Shown here: piece after piece, positions 50,582 through 63,792 of the stretch | How the letters are laid out: each line of letters starts with the position of its first letter | Numbering within the stretch: the stretch's first letter is position 1 | Source of the DNA: Phascolomyces articulosus | Lineage: Eukaryota; Mucoromycota; Mucoromycetes; Mucorales; Lichtheimiaceae | Reading direction: 5' to 3' | Assembly: GCA_025677815.1 (NCBI GenBank) | Contig: JAIXMP010000024.1 | Span: 248,001 to 312,000, forward strand | DNA: 64,000 nucleotides | Position numbers and translations under genes: made by a program | Notes under the pieces: model-generated | What the model saw: only the letters and a program-made list of their open reading frames with translations | What the model was told of the DNA's origin: nothing | The model's database searches: none

Positions 50582-50993
50582 TCTGGTGTATGAAAAATAA
50601 TAAAAAAATGAGAAAAAGTAATTTCGAGAAAGAAAAAAAGAGAGTAAAAGAAAGAAAAAAAAAAGAGCAATGAGAAGAGAAAGGTTCTTTTTTTTTTACC
50701 TGATCTGTTAGTCAAACAACTAAGCTGCGCAAAAAAAAAATATAAAAAAAAATAAAGGGAAAAAGTATGAGTAAAAGGAAGACCCAACCTGAAAAAAATC
50801 GGTTGCGTAAAAAAAAAAGAAGTTCAGCAAGCGCGCGCTTCTTGCTTAGTATTATGACCCACCACCACGCTTAATAAAACAATCACCATACCCAAACATA
50901 CACAGCCTTAAATAAACCTATTTTATGTATATTTAACTATATACATACATATACATATACATATATATATATATATATATAATATACTGCTTC

Positions 50994-50998
<5 letters not shown>

Positions 50999-51034
<36 letters not shown>
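50999..51034. repeat. CT microsatellite upstream of RHO1
   Basis: About 18 CT units, preceded by an AT repeat (50960-50980). A second CT/CA tract lies at 51364-51399. Pyrimidine-rich on the plus strand, so GA-rich in the RHO1 sense; possibly promoter or leader sequence. Confidence 0.85.
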
Positions 51035-51043
<9 letters not shown>

Positions 51044-51360
51044 CCACTCACTCAAACATAAAATATAAAACCCACGCTCCATCTCCTAGATTTTCCTCTT
51101 CTTTAATTAATAAATTCCCCCATCTTTTTTTCTCTCTCTCCTTTTAACTCATTACAAGTTTTACCCTTTAAAATTGAGTTGGTGGAGAGAGAGAAAAATA
51201 GAGATAAAGTATATACACAATGTTCACCTTGGCGATTCCCACACACACAAAGACACCACTTGTTTTTTTTATAGCTCTCCCCTCACATCTTTCCAACAAT
51301 CTTGTCCTTAATGTTATATAACTATATATATATATAGTACCTTCCTTTTTTCCTATTCCT

Positions 51361-51400
<40 letters not shown>

Positions 51401-52381
51401 TATATATAAAATAAATTTCAATGAATAAAGTTAAAATTTACCTTTTCGCAATGCGTCGAGAAAAAAAAAGGGAGAGGTATTTCCAAGGAGGAGAAATTTC
51501 AAAAGCGTGCTTTTAGCGGTGATTCGAATTTAAACTTGGTTTGATGTTTGTTGTTATCATCCTACATCATTTCCTATTTATTGGATAGCAACATCAGCAA
51601 TCAGAGTAAAATTACCTATAGCTACTATTACTACTCAAAATAACAATTATTTTATTTAAATAAAGTATAGCTATTAAATACTAACGCATCGCCTTAAAAA
51701 ACAGATATTTTCATGGTGATTGATGGAAATTAAAAAGAGAAGTTTATGCAAATAGATCGATAATGATATATTATATTGATAACCCAATCGTCTAGGTGAA
51801 AAATAAATAAATAACTGAAATAATGAGATGTTTCTAAAAAATGTTCATATGCAACCCTTGTTAGTATTAAATATATACATTTGCCAAGATTTCTTTTTTA
51901 TTCTATTGGATTATAAGTTATAGAATACTTTAACTAATAGGCTCTACTATTCTATATATACCATTGTATAAAAAACCAAGTCATCGTATAAGTAGTTATT
52001 TTTATCATTTAGAACGAACCAGTTCTCCCCATCCCTTTCCTTGGCATCATAAAAAACAATCACCGAAAAACCAACACGCTATAAATTCAAAAAGTATACG
52101 TATATAAATCTAAATATGACAATTAACCTCCCTCCTTCTCCACATCTATATAATATATATAGTATATCATCCAACGCGAAAAAGTATTTTGAATATATAA
52201 TGACTATAATAAAAAATAGGATAATACAAAAAAGTTATATTTGATTATTGTTGTTGTCTAAAAATAATTACAATTAAGTAATATATAAGCATGATTTTTA
52301 ATGATGAGTAAGAATAATAATAAAAATAATAAAGGAAGGAACAGGTAGAGGGTTTGTTTCATAGATGGATCATTGAATGGA
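51035..52381. other. Intergenic between RHO1 and PEX3
   Basis: Contains the second CT/CA microsatellite (51364-51399); otherwise AT-rich with nothing recognised. Right end is probably PEX3 3' UTR. Confidence 0.45.
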
Positions 52382-54449
52382 TTAATTTTGAGCTACTTCT
52401 TCACCGTATTGTGTGTAAATCATGGCAGAGAATGCTTGAAGTTCTTTAATGTATGCAAAAGCCTATTATATTTATAATGTATAAAGTTAATGACATCCAT
52501 TTCTCACCATCTTTCGTTTTTTTTTTACTACCCCTTTGCTTTTTACTTACATTCAAATACTCGTTGCCAGCAATCACTAAATGAGCTTGCCGGCTGATAG
52601 CTGGAAGGAGATTGGCCAAAGTTACTTTCTTGACCTTATCCACTGGTTCGTCATCATTTACTTCTTGAATCTTAGCCATGGAGAAATCCATTGTGGCAGC
52701 AGCTGGTAATAAAGCCTTTGCAAATGCTTGATGATCAAAGATAGCAAATACTTCATCTAAACATGATTCAAGTACTGCGAAGAAATCAGGACTGTGTAAA
52801 AATAACGAATTAGCTATCTAGATGATCCTTTGTATATCTCTCGATTTCTTCTTTCTTTACCTGTCAATATAATCCTTTGTTTCATCAAGTAATCGCTTAA
52901 GACTGACAGTAGCAGTATTGTCATCAGCATTCTTGGGATATTCTTCACCAAACCCAGTTTGAAGCAAGAATTCTTGAATTTCTGCATCTGTTTCAGGAAG
53001 CATCCATGTTCGATAACTAATGGGAGTAGTACCATCCTTTTCAAATTCAATTCTTCGCCGTAATTTGCTAACAATCTCTTCAGCATCCTCATATTTGAAA
53101 ATTCGCTTGAGAGATATACTATATCCATAGAATTGGTTTCAATCAATATCACTTGTGTCTATAAATGTATGCCTTTCCCCCCACCCCTCTTTTTCATTGA
53201 TTATAAAAAAAATGCAACTTACTCTCCAACAACTTCTTCAACCGCTTCCTTTACACGTTCAGCACACTTTCTCCATCCACGATGAAGTAACCACCAACTT
53301 GCACTAAGGAACATTCTTTCAGTTTGTGGATCCAAAAATCCTCCTTCAGGTTCTTCATCTGCATGTTGTAAACGAATGGTAGGTTCACTACGATTCAATA
53401 CCGAGACAGACCATACATAAGTAAATCGCCCCAATAAGTTCAATTGAATATGTGTCAGCAATGTCAAGAGCGTGACAGAGTAAATGGAAGTGTATGTTCT
53501 TGTGAAACCTATTTTTTTTGTCGTTAAATATAAGAAATTATAGAAATTCTCTCAACAACTACATTTGTATATGTGGATATATACTGATATAATGCACATA
53601 TACATATACACATATGGACAATCTATTTTCTCACAATACCCAATACAACAATGGCAACGAATATACATACTTGAAGTCTTGATTTCCTCCCATAACAAAT
53701 ATTTAGCCTTCTTATCCAAAATGCCTTCTAATATCTTTGATTGGGTATCATCAGCTAATGTAGCAGTGGATGCACCAAGACTACCCACACTATTTTCCAA
53801 TTCGGGTTTTTCTTCCGTTGTCGTATTGCCAATTATCTGTGCTTCTGCTGCTGCTGCTGTTTCATCCTTTCCTTTTTCAGAAGAGGAAGTCTTCGCCTCC
53901 TCACCTTCTTGAGTTTCATTACTCTTGTTCTTTTCTTCTTGTTCTTCTTCTTCTTCAGCAGTAGCAGCAGCTTCCTGTGCTTCTTTTTCCTTTTGTGCTT
54001 GTTGTTCAGCTTGTTCCCTCTTTAATTTTTCTTCCTTCTTTTCAAGTTTACGAGACTCCTGCAATTTAGCCCATGCTGCTTCAATATTCATCTCGTACAA
54101 GATTTGATCACCGAGTGTTGGTAAAAGTGATAATACAGTGAATACACAATCATTTTGGTTTTGTTGGAATCGTCGTTTAAGACTGAGGGAAGTAAAAAAA
54201 AAGTATAAATGTCAATGAGGTGTGAACCTCCTTCAGTCTCCCTAGAGTATATAAAAAAAATCCCCCAAGAAAGTCTTAAACTTACTTTTCTTTAGCTACT
54301 CGCTCAGTCATTGCTTTTTCTTGAAGATCGCGAAGTTTACCAGTAGCATAACGACCGAGTAAATAACTACCACCACCAATAGCAGCTGTGATAAATAAAC
54401 CTTTACGATGTCGTTTTGTATAATCTTTTACTGATTGTAAAAAAGGCAT
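52382..54449 (-). CDS. PEX3: Peroxin-3 (Pex3)
   Basis: Peroxisomal membrane anchor that receives Pex19 with newly made membrane proteins. Six exons (54449-54286, 54182-53671, 53508-53223, 53118-52861, 52791-52551, 52462-52382) sum to 513 aa. The N-terminal helix after a basic start (GLFITAAIGGGSYLLGRYA), the RRFQQNQNDC segment and LLPTLGDQILYEMNIEA are clear Pex3 marks, as is LHRGWRKCAERV further on. The protein is longer than yeast or human Pex3. The extra length is mostly an insert of about 110 residues rich in Glu, Ala and Lys in exon 2. Confidence 0.9.
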
Positions 54450-56369
54450 ATTTTTCTGTGTGTTTGTGTGTGTAAAGCTGAAAAAAGAAAGCAACAAAAA
54501 AGAACAAAGAAACTTTAGGTAATAATAATTATAATTTCCCCCACAGATTGGTCTGAGGCTATTTTCTTTATTCTTTTCATATGATTAAATCCAAGTTATC
54601 AAGGTATGCACCTGAGCGGAAATTTAAAATAATGTAATCTGAAAAGTGTTTTATTATACTGATGATGGATATTATTTGGAATTGGGTTTCTCTTGGGTAT
54701 AGTTGTTAAGAAATGATTATTAGATATCCTTTTTAAAATGGAACCATATTTTTTCCCTTGCTAACTCGTATCGTTTATCGTGGAAGAAAACCAAAAGGCT
54801 AGTCCAACAATTTCTTACAATTAGTTTTAATTCATGAAACCCATACTTGCATACTACTATATTGAACAACAATGGAGATTTCCTATTTCCATCCATAAAA
54901 TACATAACTTCTGTATGGTATTATAAAACTCGGTTCCGCTTGATTTCATGATGGTGTAAAACGCTCAAACCAAAGGATATAGCATTCACAAACGAGGTAG
55001 AAATTAATACAAGGAGAGCTTTGAATCGAAAAGAACATCCTGGAGGCAAGTACATTGGTCACAACAGCGAATCACCACCACTTGTAACCATGACAGTCGA
55101 CGAAAATTGAATTGCACTGCTCACCTTTGGTACGCATAAACCCATCAAATATGATCTATCACAATAGATATTATGGGATATAGTCCTGTTCGTACACAAA
55201 AAACAGCCAAGGATTAAAAGGAAGAAAGAAAGAGCCAGTGGATTCAAACTTGACTCCAGTCTTCTATTAAAAATGAACAACACTTAGATAATCTTTCGAT
55301 AATCACCCATAAGAGGAATTCGTTTCTGTTTTTGGAAACTCTCTTTCAGCCTTTTGACAGCCCCTTCTGCTTCAAATCAATCATTCAGTTTCGAGTGACA
55401 ACTGTGATTAAGCAAAGATCATCGCAGCTTCGAGGAGCGGGGTCGGAGGAGCGTCCCCCTAACCTTCAGAAAAAATAAAAATGAATACCATTATACGTAT
55501 ATACTTTTTTTTTGGTGGTCTATTAAGTAATTGGCATTCAAAAGAAGTGGCAAAATGCTAAGTCGATTGCAGAATCTAATATACGTGTACGCTTTTTTAA
55601 ATCAAAGAAATAACGTCTGTATTAAGTATTATATAGTAAATTATTATATGTATTGTATATTAGAGGAATTTCACGTATGAAATCACTGCGTTAACTAGAA
55701 ATATATCGAGAGTCTAAAAATGTCCATCGTAGAAGCTGTTTTTACTATGCATCTACATTACTTGGACTATCAAGAACCGCAAATCCATGAAAAAGACAAT
55801 TATATCTAAAACCAAGCAACTATACGTCCAACTGTAGAAAATTTAAGGGTTTAGGGTCTTTAAAGAGTTTCAGGTTAACATAACGTTTATAGAATAGATA
55901 AAGTGTTGGAAGTATAATTAATAACGATATCAGCGTATTAAAGTAATAGCAGTGGGGTTTAGGTATAAACAAAAAGAAAAAAGAAAAATACTTGCAAAGC
56001 AAGTTTTTTTTCTTTCTCCCTTCAATATTCTTTATCCTATTAATATTGGATGCCTCCTTTTGTTAAAAGAAAAATAAGAGGCTGAATGGTATTTATTTAA
56101 AAATGATGCGCATTATAAAATTGAAAAGAACACAATAGTATTGATGTTATTAAAAAAAAGAGGGGATGGATAACAGTATAAGACAGCTGGGAGAACTATA
56201 AAGGTTTTTAAAGAAGTAAGCTGATAGTAATTATATAGTGTGCATATCTTTCTTCTGGAACCAACGCTTTCTTATACGTAATTTTATGGTGGAATGTTTG
56301 TATATATAGACTTTTTTATTATTACCAATAAATAAAACTGTTTTCTCTTTTCTTATCTAACTTATATTA
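54450..56369. other. Intergenic, no gene seen
   Basis: 1.9 kb without a convincing coding frame on either strand. One GC-rich spot (55433-55465) holds a GGGG/CCCC stem; otherwise AT-rich. Confidence 0.45.
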
Positions 56370-58602
56370 CTACGTTATTACAATTGATTTTATTTTTCTT
56401 TTTACATATTTTCTAGTGTCTTGCGATATCATAAACCCTAATATTGTTAAATGACGCACTGACGATGGCAAGTTATCCACCAAGTTTTTGACCTCCTTAT
56501 CTAACTGTCCTTCGTTGCTAAATAAATAAATTGTTTCGAGTTGCTGCATATTACACAACATACTGAGTATAGTATCATCGAGGATATTAACATCTGAAAA
56601 TGAAATGCTGACCAGACGATGACTCATTTTCTCCAAAAATTCCTGCAAGTCTTGATAGGATGGAATCGAGCATGTCCCTGAAAATTTAACGGCTTTGACC
56701 GTCTCTAGTGCGACCATGGAATCGAGGACTTCTTTAGTAATAATATTACAGTACTCAAGTGAAACTGTATGGAGATTTTGTTTGAATGTTGGAAGACAAT
56801 CTGCGTAAAAATTGAATAACCGTTCTAGGGCTAATTCACCGTTATGAGTGTCTGTTGCATCATATAAATGAAATTCTTCAAGAGGTGGTAATTTTGTGAG
56901 CGTATCCACAATACTGTGCAAATCTGAAGGTTCCTTGACTTCAAATGTCTTGAGAGTTGTACATGATTCAATGGATTGTAAAAATCGCACTTCAGTTTCT
57001 TTGGCAGTACCAGGACAGTAACTGAGATGTCTCAACTGTTCAAACTTCCAGTTTGGTAGGATAGCATTAGGTAATGGTTCATCAACAGATAGAAAATAAG
57101 TTTTGGATATGTTGGCCTGTACTCTTTTTAATGATCTCGCATTGCTTCGTAGAAGTTGTAAAAAGTTCTCGGCGGGTACTCCAATACCACCATGTGGTGT
57201 AATAATCTCTTGTATTCCTGAAGAAAACCCACTATTATCGTGACAGCTACGACAGATTGATAACTCCTCCAATGGTATAATACGGTCGGTCTCATATCCA
57301 AGTAATTTTAAGTTGGGGCAATATTGATCAATTACATCCAAAGTGTCGGGTCCTTTTTTAGAGTAGCTTTTAAGAACTAGCCGTTGAATGTTGGGATGAT
57401 ATTTTAGGAATGGTACGAGGAGTGAACCCGAAAATAAATCTCCTAATAGCTCTACATCAACAAGTGTATGACGGGGTTCTCCAAGAACATCCATGTCACC
57501 AAAACGCTCATCAAATGCACCCGTTGCACGAACCACCAGCTTTGTTAGATTTGGACAATAGAATAACATATCTGATAACAATAATGGAGCTTCAGTGTAA
57601 CCCAGTATAAGCATGCGAACATCCAGCATCGTTAATGTGCTCTTTAATTTCCACAATGCATGTGTCAATGACATAATGAATATATTTGTTTTAATGTGGT
57701 AGGCAGGTAAATAATCTAATGATAATAGTTAGTCATATAATATCCCCGTTATTTGGTTATCCATAGTTCAAGTGTAGCTTGTTTGGATTTTAATCAAAAC
57801 AAAATCAGCAACAATTCATTTCACCCGTTACTAGGATTTTTAATATACCTTTTACTGTTAATGACGTAACCTTTTTAAAACGCCCATTTTCGATGAAATC
57901 TAGGTACCGAAGCCATACATTCTTCTCTACGGTATTGATGGTCAAGTTCTGAACATCTTCTGCAATATAAGGTAAAGTCCGTGCAATAGCAGTAGCAGCG
58001 CGCGCATCATAATCATGGTGATTACTGTGTATTGTCTTCCATAACGTCGCGCTATTGGTAATCATCTTCTGACGCCATGTTTTACTCACATTGAAACAGA
58101 CGAATTTGTCCATCTCTGGCAGTAGCTCAAAGATGTAACAAGTCAATTCCAGTGGAAAAAAAGCTATAAGGTCGAAGTAACATTGGCTTTTTTGTTTTGC
58201 TAACTTTTTGAGTTGTAATAATCGAGGATAATCCGAATCAGTGTGCGAGACTTTATCAAGAGCTTTTTCATATACTTTGACAGCTTCTTCTTGTTTCCCT
58301 TGCATATCCAATATATTGCCAAGACGAAGATATCCAATTGCCCAATGAGGTGCGAGCATCATCATCTCTTCAGCATTCTCAGTAGCCTTGTCAAATTTGC
58401 TTTTCATTCCGTGAGCATAAGCACCGATGTCAAGCAAAGGAATAAGTTGATATTGTTGAATTTTGGTCAGTGTATTGGTAGCATGATGGACTGTCTTGTG
58501 GTGTTTACGATTGATGAGAGAGCCCCTCGTCTTATTGAATGCAGGTTGAACTGAATGAGGATCGAAAAGAGGGAATGCAAATGGATTTGTTGTTGGTGGC
58601 AT
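56370..58602 (-). CDS. F-box protein with N-terminal TPR-like and C-terminal LRR regions
   Basis: Exons 58602-57849 and 57715-56370 join in phase 1 to 699 aa. Residues about 60-145 look like TPR helices (GYLRLGNILDMQGKQEEAV). An F-box follows (FPLELTCYIFELLPEMDKF, about 150-190) with the SKTWRQ segment. The remainder has degenerate leucine-rich repeats (CPNLTKLVV, TLVDVELLGDL). The family role is a substrate receptor of an SCF ubiquitin ligase, Skp1 binding the F-box and the LRR choosing the target. Such genes are numerous in Mucorales. The target is unknown. The decayed F-box gene at 36265-38330 may be a relative. Confidence 0.8.
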
Positions 58603-59581
58603 TCAAATACACTAGCTTTTTTCGTTTCTAACCAAGGGAATTGCACACAAAAACAAAAGCCCAATTCATCAGCTTATTGGTATTGATGGATATGGCATTT
58701 TTTCATATTTAAACACTCACATAAAAGAACAAACGAAAAGGAAGTGAAGAGGATCCACGATTAGTCTGGCACAAAAGTATTTTTGAATTGCAGAAATAAA
58801 AATGAGGCGCAGTATAACATATTGCCACTTATGGTGAAATACAGCTACATATGCTTGCCACAGTTTAAGCACCATCCTCCAATTATATTTGTTTTAGAGC
58901 TTACTCTACAACTGTCGTATTCTAGCACAGAGACCTCATAATAAACATATCGAAATTACACAAAAGACACAGTCTGAGCACATATACAAACAAGGAAACC
59001 TACATACTCCGTGTTTAATAAAAGGAAATTAGTATAATCGCATAACGATGCACTACCTTCTTATAATCCTCTAAAAAGAAAACGTCAAAGAAGATGTCAA
59101 AGATAAAATACGTAGTCCCAGACCTATCATTATATAACCACTTTCATAAACGATAGCAAGTACTATATCCCAAACGCCCCAATTCCTCCATTCACAATAG
59201 AGAATAGTATCAAATAAGTAACTAAGCCCACATCCATTATAGATTAGAAAATGTATAAATAAGCCATTGTAAATATCGTTGTAAAAACCCATGCAACTTT
59301 TATTCAAATTTTTCTCTTCATTAAAATCTTATAAGCAAGTCTCAGTGATTTTATATTGTCCGTTTTTATCTTTTATTTTACCATCCAGATTAACCAAATT
59401 CCACAACAACAATCATCTACTGAAGTTCTGAAGTACATAAACATGCTTGACCAAGTATATTATTGAATATAATTACTAATATAATATTAAAATGAAGTAG
59501 AGTACAATGAAAAAGCATTTAGAATGAGGAAAAATAAACTGGTACGTATAGGAATATATATATATATTATCATTCTATATA
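58603..59581. other. Intergenic, no gene seen
   Basis: Upstream of the F-box gene and downstream of the kelch gene. No motif or RNA gene recognised. Confidence 0.45.
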
Positions 59582-62500
59582 TTATACTGGTGGGTCGAGA
59601 TGATCTTGACGCAGCCTTAATCCACTAGTAGCTGATACTGGTTGAATATTTGTCTTAAGTGCAAATGCCAAAGATTGGAAAACTTCGTCATTGATATAAT
59701 AAGCTTGGAATAGCAATTCAAATACATGCAGTCGTTCTTCTAATCGTACCATGCGACTTGCTTCATTTTCTTCTTCTTCTTCTTCTTCTTCTTCTTCTTC
59801 TTCAGCTGCAGTTGTATCTTTCTCATCACTTTCAACAGGACTTTTGTTGATATTACTCAGGTTAAACGGAGGTAAATCTTCTTGTTTCCATGTTGCAGGT
59901 TCCGTATTTGATCGTTTAGGCAGCTTTCTACGGTTCGATACAGTAGGACGTGCAGAGCCTCCAGCAATTGAAAATCGACGATGAACAGGATGCACAATGG
60001 GTACATTGGCTGCTTCAGGAAATTTACTCCTTAAACCATTGAGTAATGATTCACGTAATTGGCCCACAGACCATCGATGGATTACCCCCCAAGGTGAATG
60101 AGGACGATAACCAAATAAACACGCTTGTAATCCAATAATTAAACCCGAAATACCTCCAAAAATTCCCATGCCATTTACAAGTGTGAACGCACGTTGTTCA
60201 CGCAACACTGTCACTTTATATTCTTTTGGAAAGACGCGTAATGCTCCTACTGGTTGCGGCTCTGTAATGAACTTCGGAGCATCTGGTTCAGTCATAGCAC
60301 TGCTCGTGGCAGAATATTGTGTACGTCGAATCGTCCCAACACCCGCATAATTCCATATATTTCCCGTTTGGATGCTTTGTCGTTCAATAAGCTCATAACT
60401 ACTTGCTGTTACTTTATCTGTAGCCACATCGTAGGCGTTTTCTGTCCTCAAGTTTTCTTGTTCAGCTGACTGGAATTCGGCATTCTCATCGGGACTATAC
60501 CATTCAAAATCCAAAGGTTCTCCGTTTTCGCCTTGCTCTTTGTCATTTGGCGTAATATGATATACAGGAAGGTTAGGATTGTGTCGTTTATGATAATAAG
60601 CAAGGTGGATTTGCGAATGGTTGTTTGTTGTCACAGACATATCCCCATAATAGTGGAATTTCAGATATGACCCTTGACCACGACGATCGTTGGTTCGACT
60701 AAGCCGAAAGTTTTCTGGTGCTCGAAACAAAAAGCACGTCAGAGGATCACCATAATAGTCTAGCCCTGTCTGAATATTTTCGGTAATATTGATGATATGT
60801 TGTGAGCACGGGGTACCAAAATCGGTGGAACAGTGAATATTGGGGCTTTCTCCAGGGGGCCATCCATCAAAACAAAACCGAATATCTATATAAGCCGAGT
60901 TACCAGGAATCAAGTAATTGGGCAGAGATAGTTTACTATTTATGTAATAATAAACAACAACCTCTTTTTATGAATGTGCGCTATTTGCACTCTACCTGGA
61001 ACGTCAATGGTATAATCCTTGGTATGTGTATAATATCTTTCGTCAATAATTGGACTATTCTTAATTTGAAGTACGATGACTACAACTACCGCAATTAATA
61101 TACCAAAAAGAAGAAATCGACAAAATGTTCGCGTTATCTCTGCCCAGAATGGTTCACCCGTTCTATTATAAACAATGCATGGGTAATTCTTAGTATGTAA
61201 AATGATATCACAAAAAAAAAAAGCTGGAGTTTTAAATCGTACCGTGGACTCCAAATCAATACTTTTGTTCGTTTCATTGCATTCCTTAAACGGAATGCAT
61301 AACGTCGCCTAGCTAATGTATATCCTGCCAAAAGGAAAAGTGAAAGTAAAGCAACACCAAGAGCAATCATTGCACTTATAAATGCAATACTTTTTGGTCC
61401 CGGTAAATGGACCGATGGCTCATCAGTAGGTAGAGGTAACCAGCTTCGAGTTTTTGACTCAAATATATAAAGACCATCATAGACTGTTTGATGGTTAATG
61501 CCTAGAATATAATGGTATCGCAATACAATACAGGAAAACGTCATGTCATTCGCTACTATTATTTTCATATTCTTTATTTTTTTTTATAAACTTAAAAGTC
61601 CAAGGGAATAGTTTATCTTACCAAATCCAAACAACATTTGAGAACCATTTATTTTTGATGCCGCAGCAAATGAACGCGAAAAAGGCTGCTCAGCAGTAGA
61701 AGCAGCAGGTATAATCCAGCTCCACTGTTGTGTATCTAACACTGCTGTCATGGCCTCAGGATCACCTAATGAAGATAAATATGTTTGAAAAGGCTGTACA
61801 TTGCCGTCTTGACCTGATCACAATACACAAAACAATAATAATAAGTAAACTCTATTTTTTTTTTTCAAACAAAGATTTTATATTGTCAACAATAATGCAG
61901 ATTATATATGTACCCCCGCATATGATGATCTGATCATCGTCAGCTACATAATAAATATGAAGAAGTGGTTATTGTTATTTTCATTACTATGTAAATGTAA
62001 TATTTAATTGCTGTAGATCGATGTTTTTTTTTTCGGTGGAAAATAAACTTACTTGTGACAGAACTATGATATGTCCGTGCACCAGGGATAATATTTCCTC
62101 CAAGTGACTGATTCCGCCATTGATTATTAATAGTATTAAATATAGTCGCTTGATTCATTGGAAACAAATTTTTGGCAATCATTGGATTGGTAGTGTAGTT
62201 GCCAATGCAATGGTATCCTCCCAATAGCACCATCTGACCGTCACTATACAACGCAAATACAGTTACCATCTTATTATTGAACAAAAAAAAATAGGAACCT
62301 TTATTAATTACGAAAATCACATCAATTAGTATAAATGTAAATTACCTTAGCATACTAGCAGTATGGCCACATCGAGATGGAATATAAGACGGTGATAATG
62401 TAATTTTCTGCCAGCTGTCGGTCAAAAATTGATATATCCAAAAGTAATCATCTTCCAGAGGGCCCGTGATATTCATACCCCCAAATAGGTAGGCTTTTTC

Positions 62501-62908
62501 TTGATAAGATACGATCGAGTGCCAATATCGTTCCAATGGTGTACTTTGAAGCATCCTTTTTTGGAGAGGCGTCCATGCTAATGTTTCCAAAGAAAGGTGA
62601 TAATATCGAAGTGGTTCAGGTGGAAGTGTATTACTGATATTCACTGGATGATGACCACCAAAAGTATAAAGACTATCATTAAAACCGAGCATTTGACCGT
62701 AAATAAACGTGGGTGATGCGTATGGATTTGTTGGTAACTGTGTAAAAGTGGATGTATTAATTGAGGTTGATATGGACCATAAAGCTTCCATGTTCCATGG
62801 TGGTGTAGAATAATATCCACCATAAAAATAAATTGTGTCGTTTAGAGTAAGAGCTGCTGATCCATATATCGGCCTATTTGTTGATCGGAGTTCTTGGCCA
62901 GCAAACAT
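59582..62908 (-). CDS. Kelch-repeat protein with three membrane helices, function unknown
   Basis: Seven exons (62908-62346, 62243-62053, 61943-61914, 61813-61622, 61501-61243, 61162-60996, 60885-59582) sum to 901 aa. The first 350 residues hold kelch repeats (DTIYFYGGYY, SLYTFGGHH, KAYLFGGMN, QMVLLGGYH). Helices follow at about 370-395 and 430-455, joined by a basic loop (RRRYAFRLRNAMKRTK), then a Cys-containing, N-glycosylation-rich domain, a third helix (GIFGGISGLIIGLQACLF), and a cytosolic tail with a 12-Glu run and a coiled coil. The basic loop should be inside, which puts the kelch part outside, yet no signal peptide is visible before FAGQELRST. No named family recognised. Confidence 0.75.
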
Positions 62909-63792
62909 TATTTACAACTAAATCAAAGGAAATATTTTTTCTGAAGCCGTTTTGTTGCTGCTGTTTCTTGACCAACGCTAAATAAAGATGATATATAATA
63001 TATTCATTACAAAATAATTGAGAAAAGACCAACAGGAAACAATAAAGTGTTTTCTCTTTTAAGGTTCCTGTCTATTTTTTATACAAGTATTATATCTCAA
63101 CAAAAAGAAAAAAAAAAAGAAAAGGGAAAAGAAGAACAAAAAAAAAGGAGATAGTAAATGAAGAAAACATTTTTTCGCCACGTAACTTGGCACTGGATGA
63201 TGGGTATATAACAAGTCTATTGTAAATAAGGAGTATGGGACGAAAAGTATATGTTCTGTAATATACGACAACTTAATCGAGTTATTATCTTCTATCTTAC
63301 CTTAATACTCTCGCACTTCTCCTTTATCTATCATTTTTGCATTGCATACCGGGATAAAGTCTTAAGATAAACCGATTTGACTTTTCAAGTCGTTTCTGTG
63401 TTGTTGTTTTTAAAAAGTTGGTAAATTGGCTCTATTCTCTTTTTTTGTAAAATGTTAATAACTGTCTGTATGTACAGGTAATTATCTTTCTCTATTTGAC
63501 TCCTCCTCCCTAATTTCCCCCTCTATATACATAACCACCCTGCATAACAATAAACTGATACAATGATATATATTATATATATTTCATAGCACACTTTGAC
63601 ATTTTTAATAGGTTATAGAATATGAAAAGAAAAATGGAATAGAATGGCAAGTGAGGAAAAGATCGAGAAAAGAAGATAAAGTGATATTGCGATAAAATAA
63701 AGAAGGAAAAAAGCAATAAAGGGAGGGGAAGAAGAGGGGAGATATTTTTGATTGATTTGGTTGCTTATTTGATAAAAGTATAGGTAAATATT
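62909..63792. other. Intergenic, no gene seen
   Basis: Upstream of the kelch gene; a missed 5' exon is possible but I found no frame that joins. Right part is probably the 3' UTR of the zinc-knuckle gene. Confidence 0.4.

Noticed and set aside
59751..59984. Plus-strand Ser-rich frame
   Set aside because: It is the reverse of the poly-Glu run and tail of the kelch gene.
60905..60930. 26-nt intron between exons 6 and 7 of the kelch gene
   Set aside because: Too short. A normal intron (60886-60995) gives an in-frame join at VPDIRFCFDGW.
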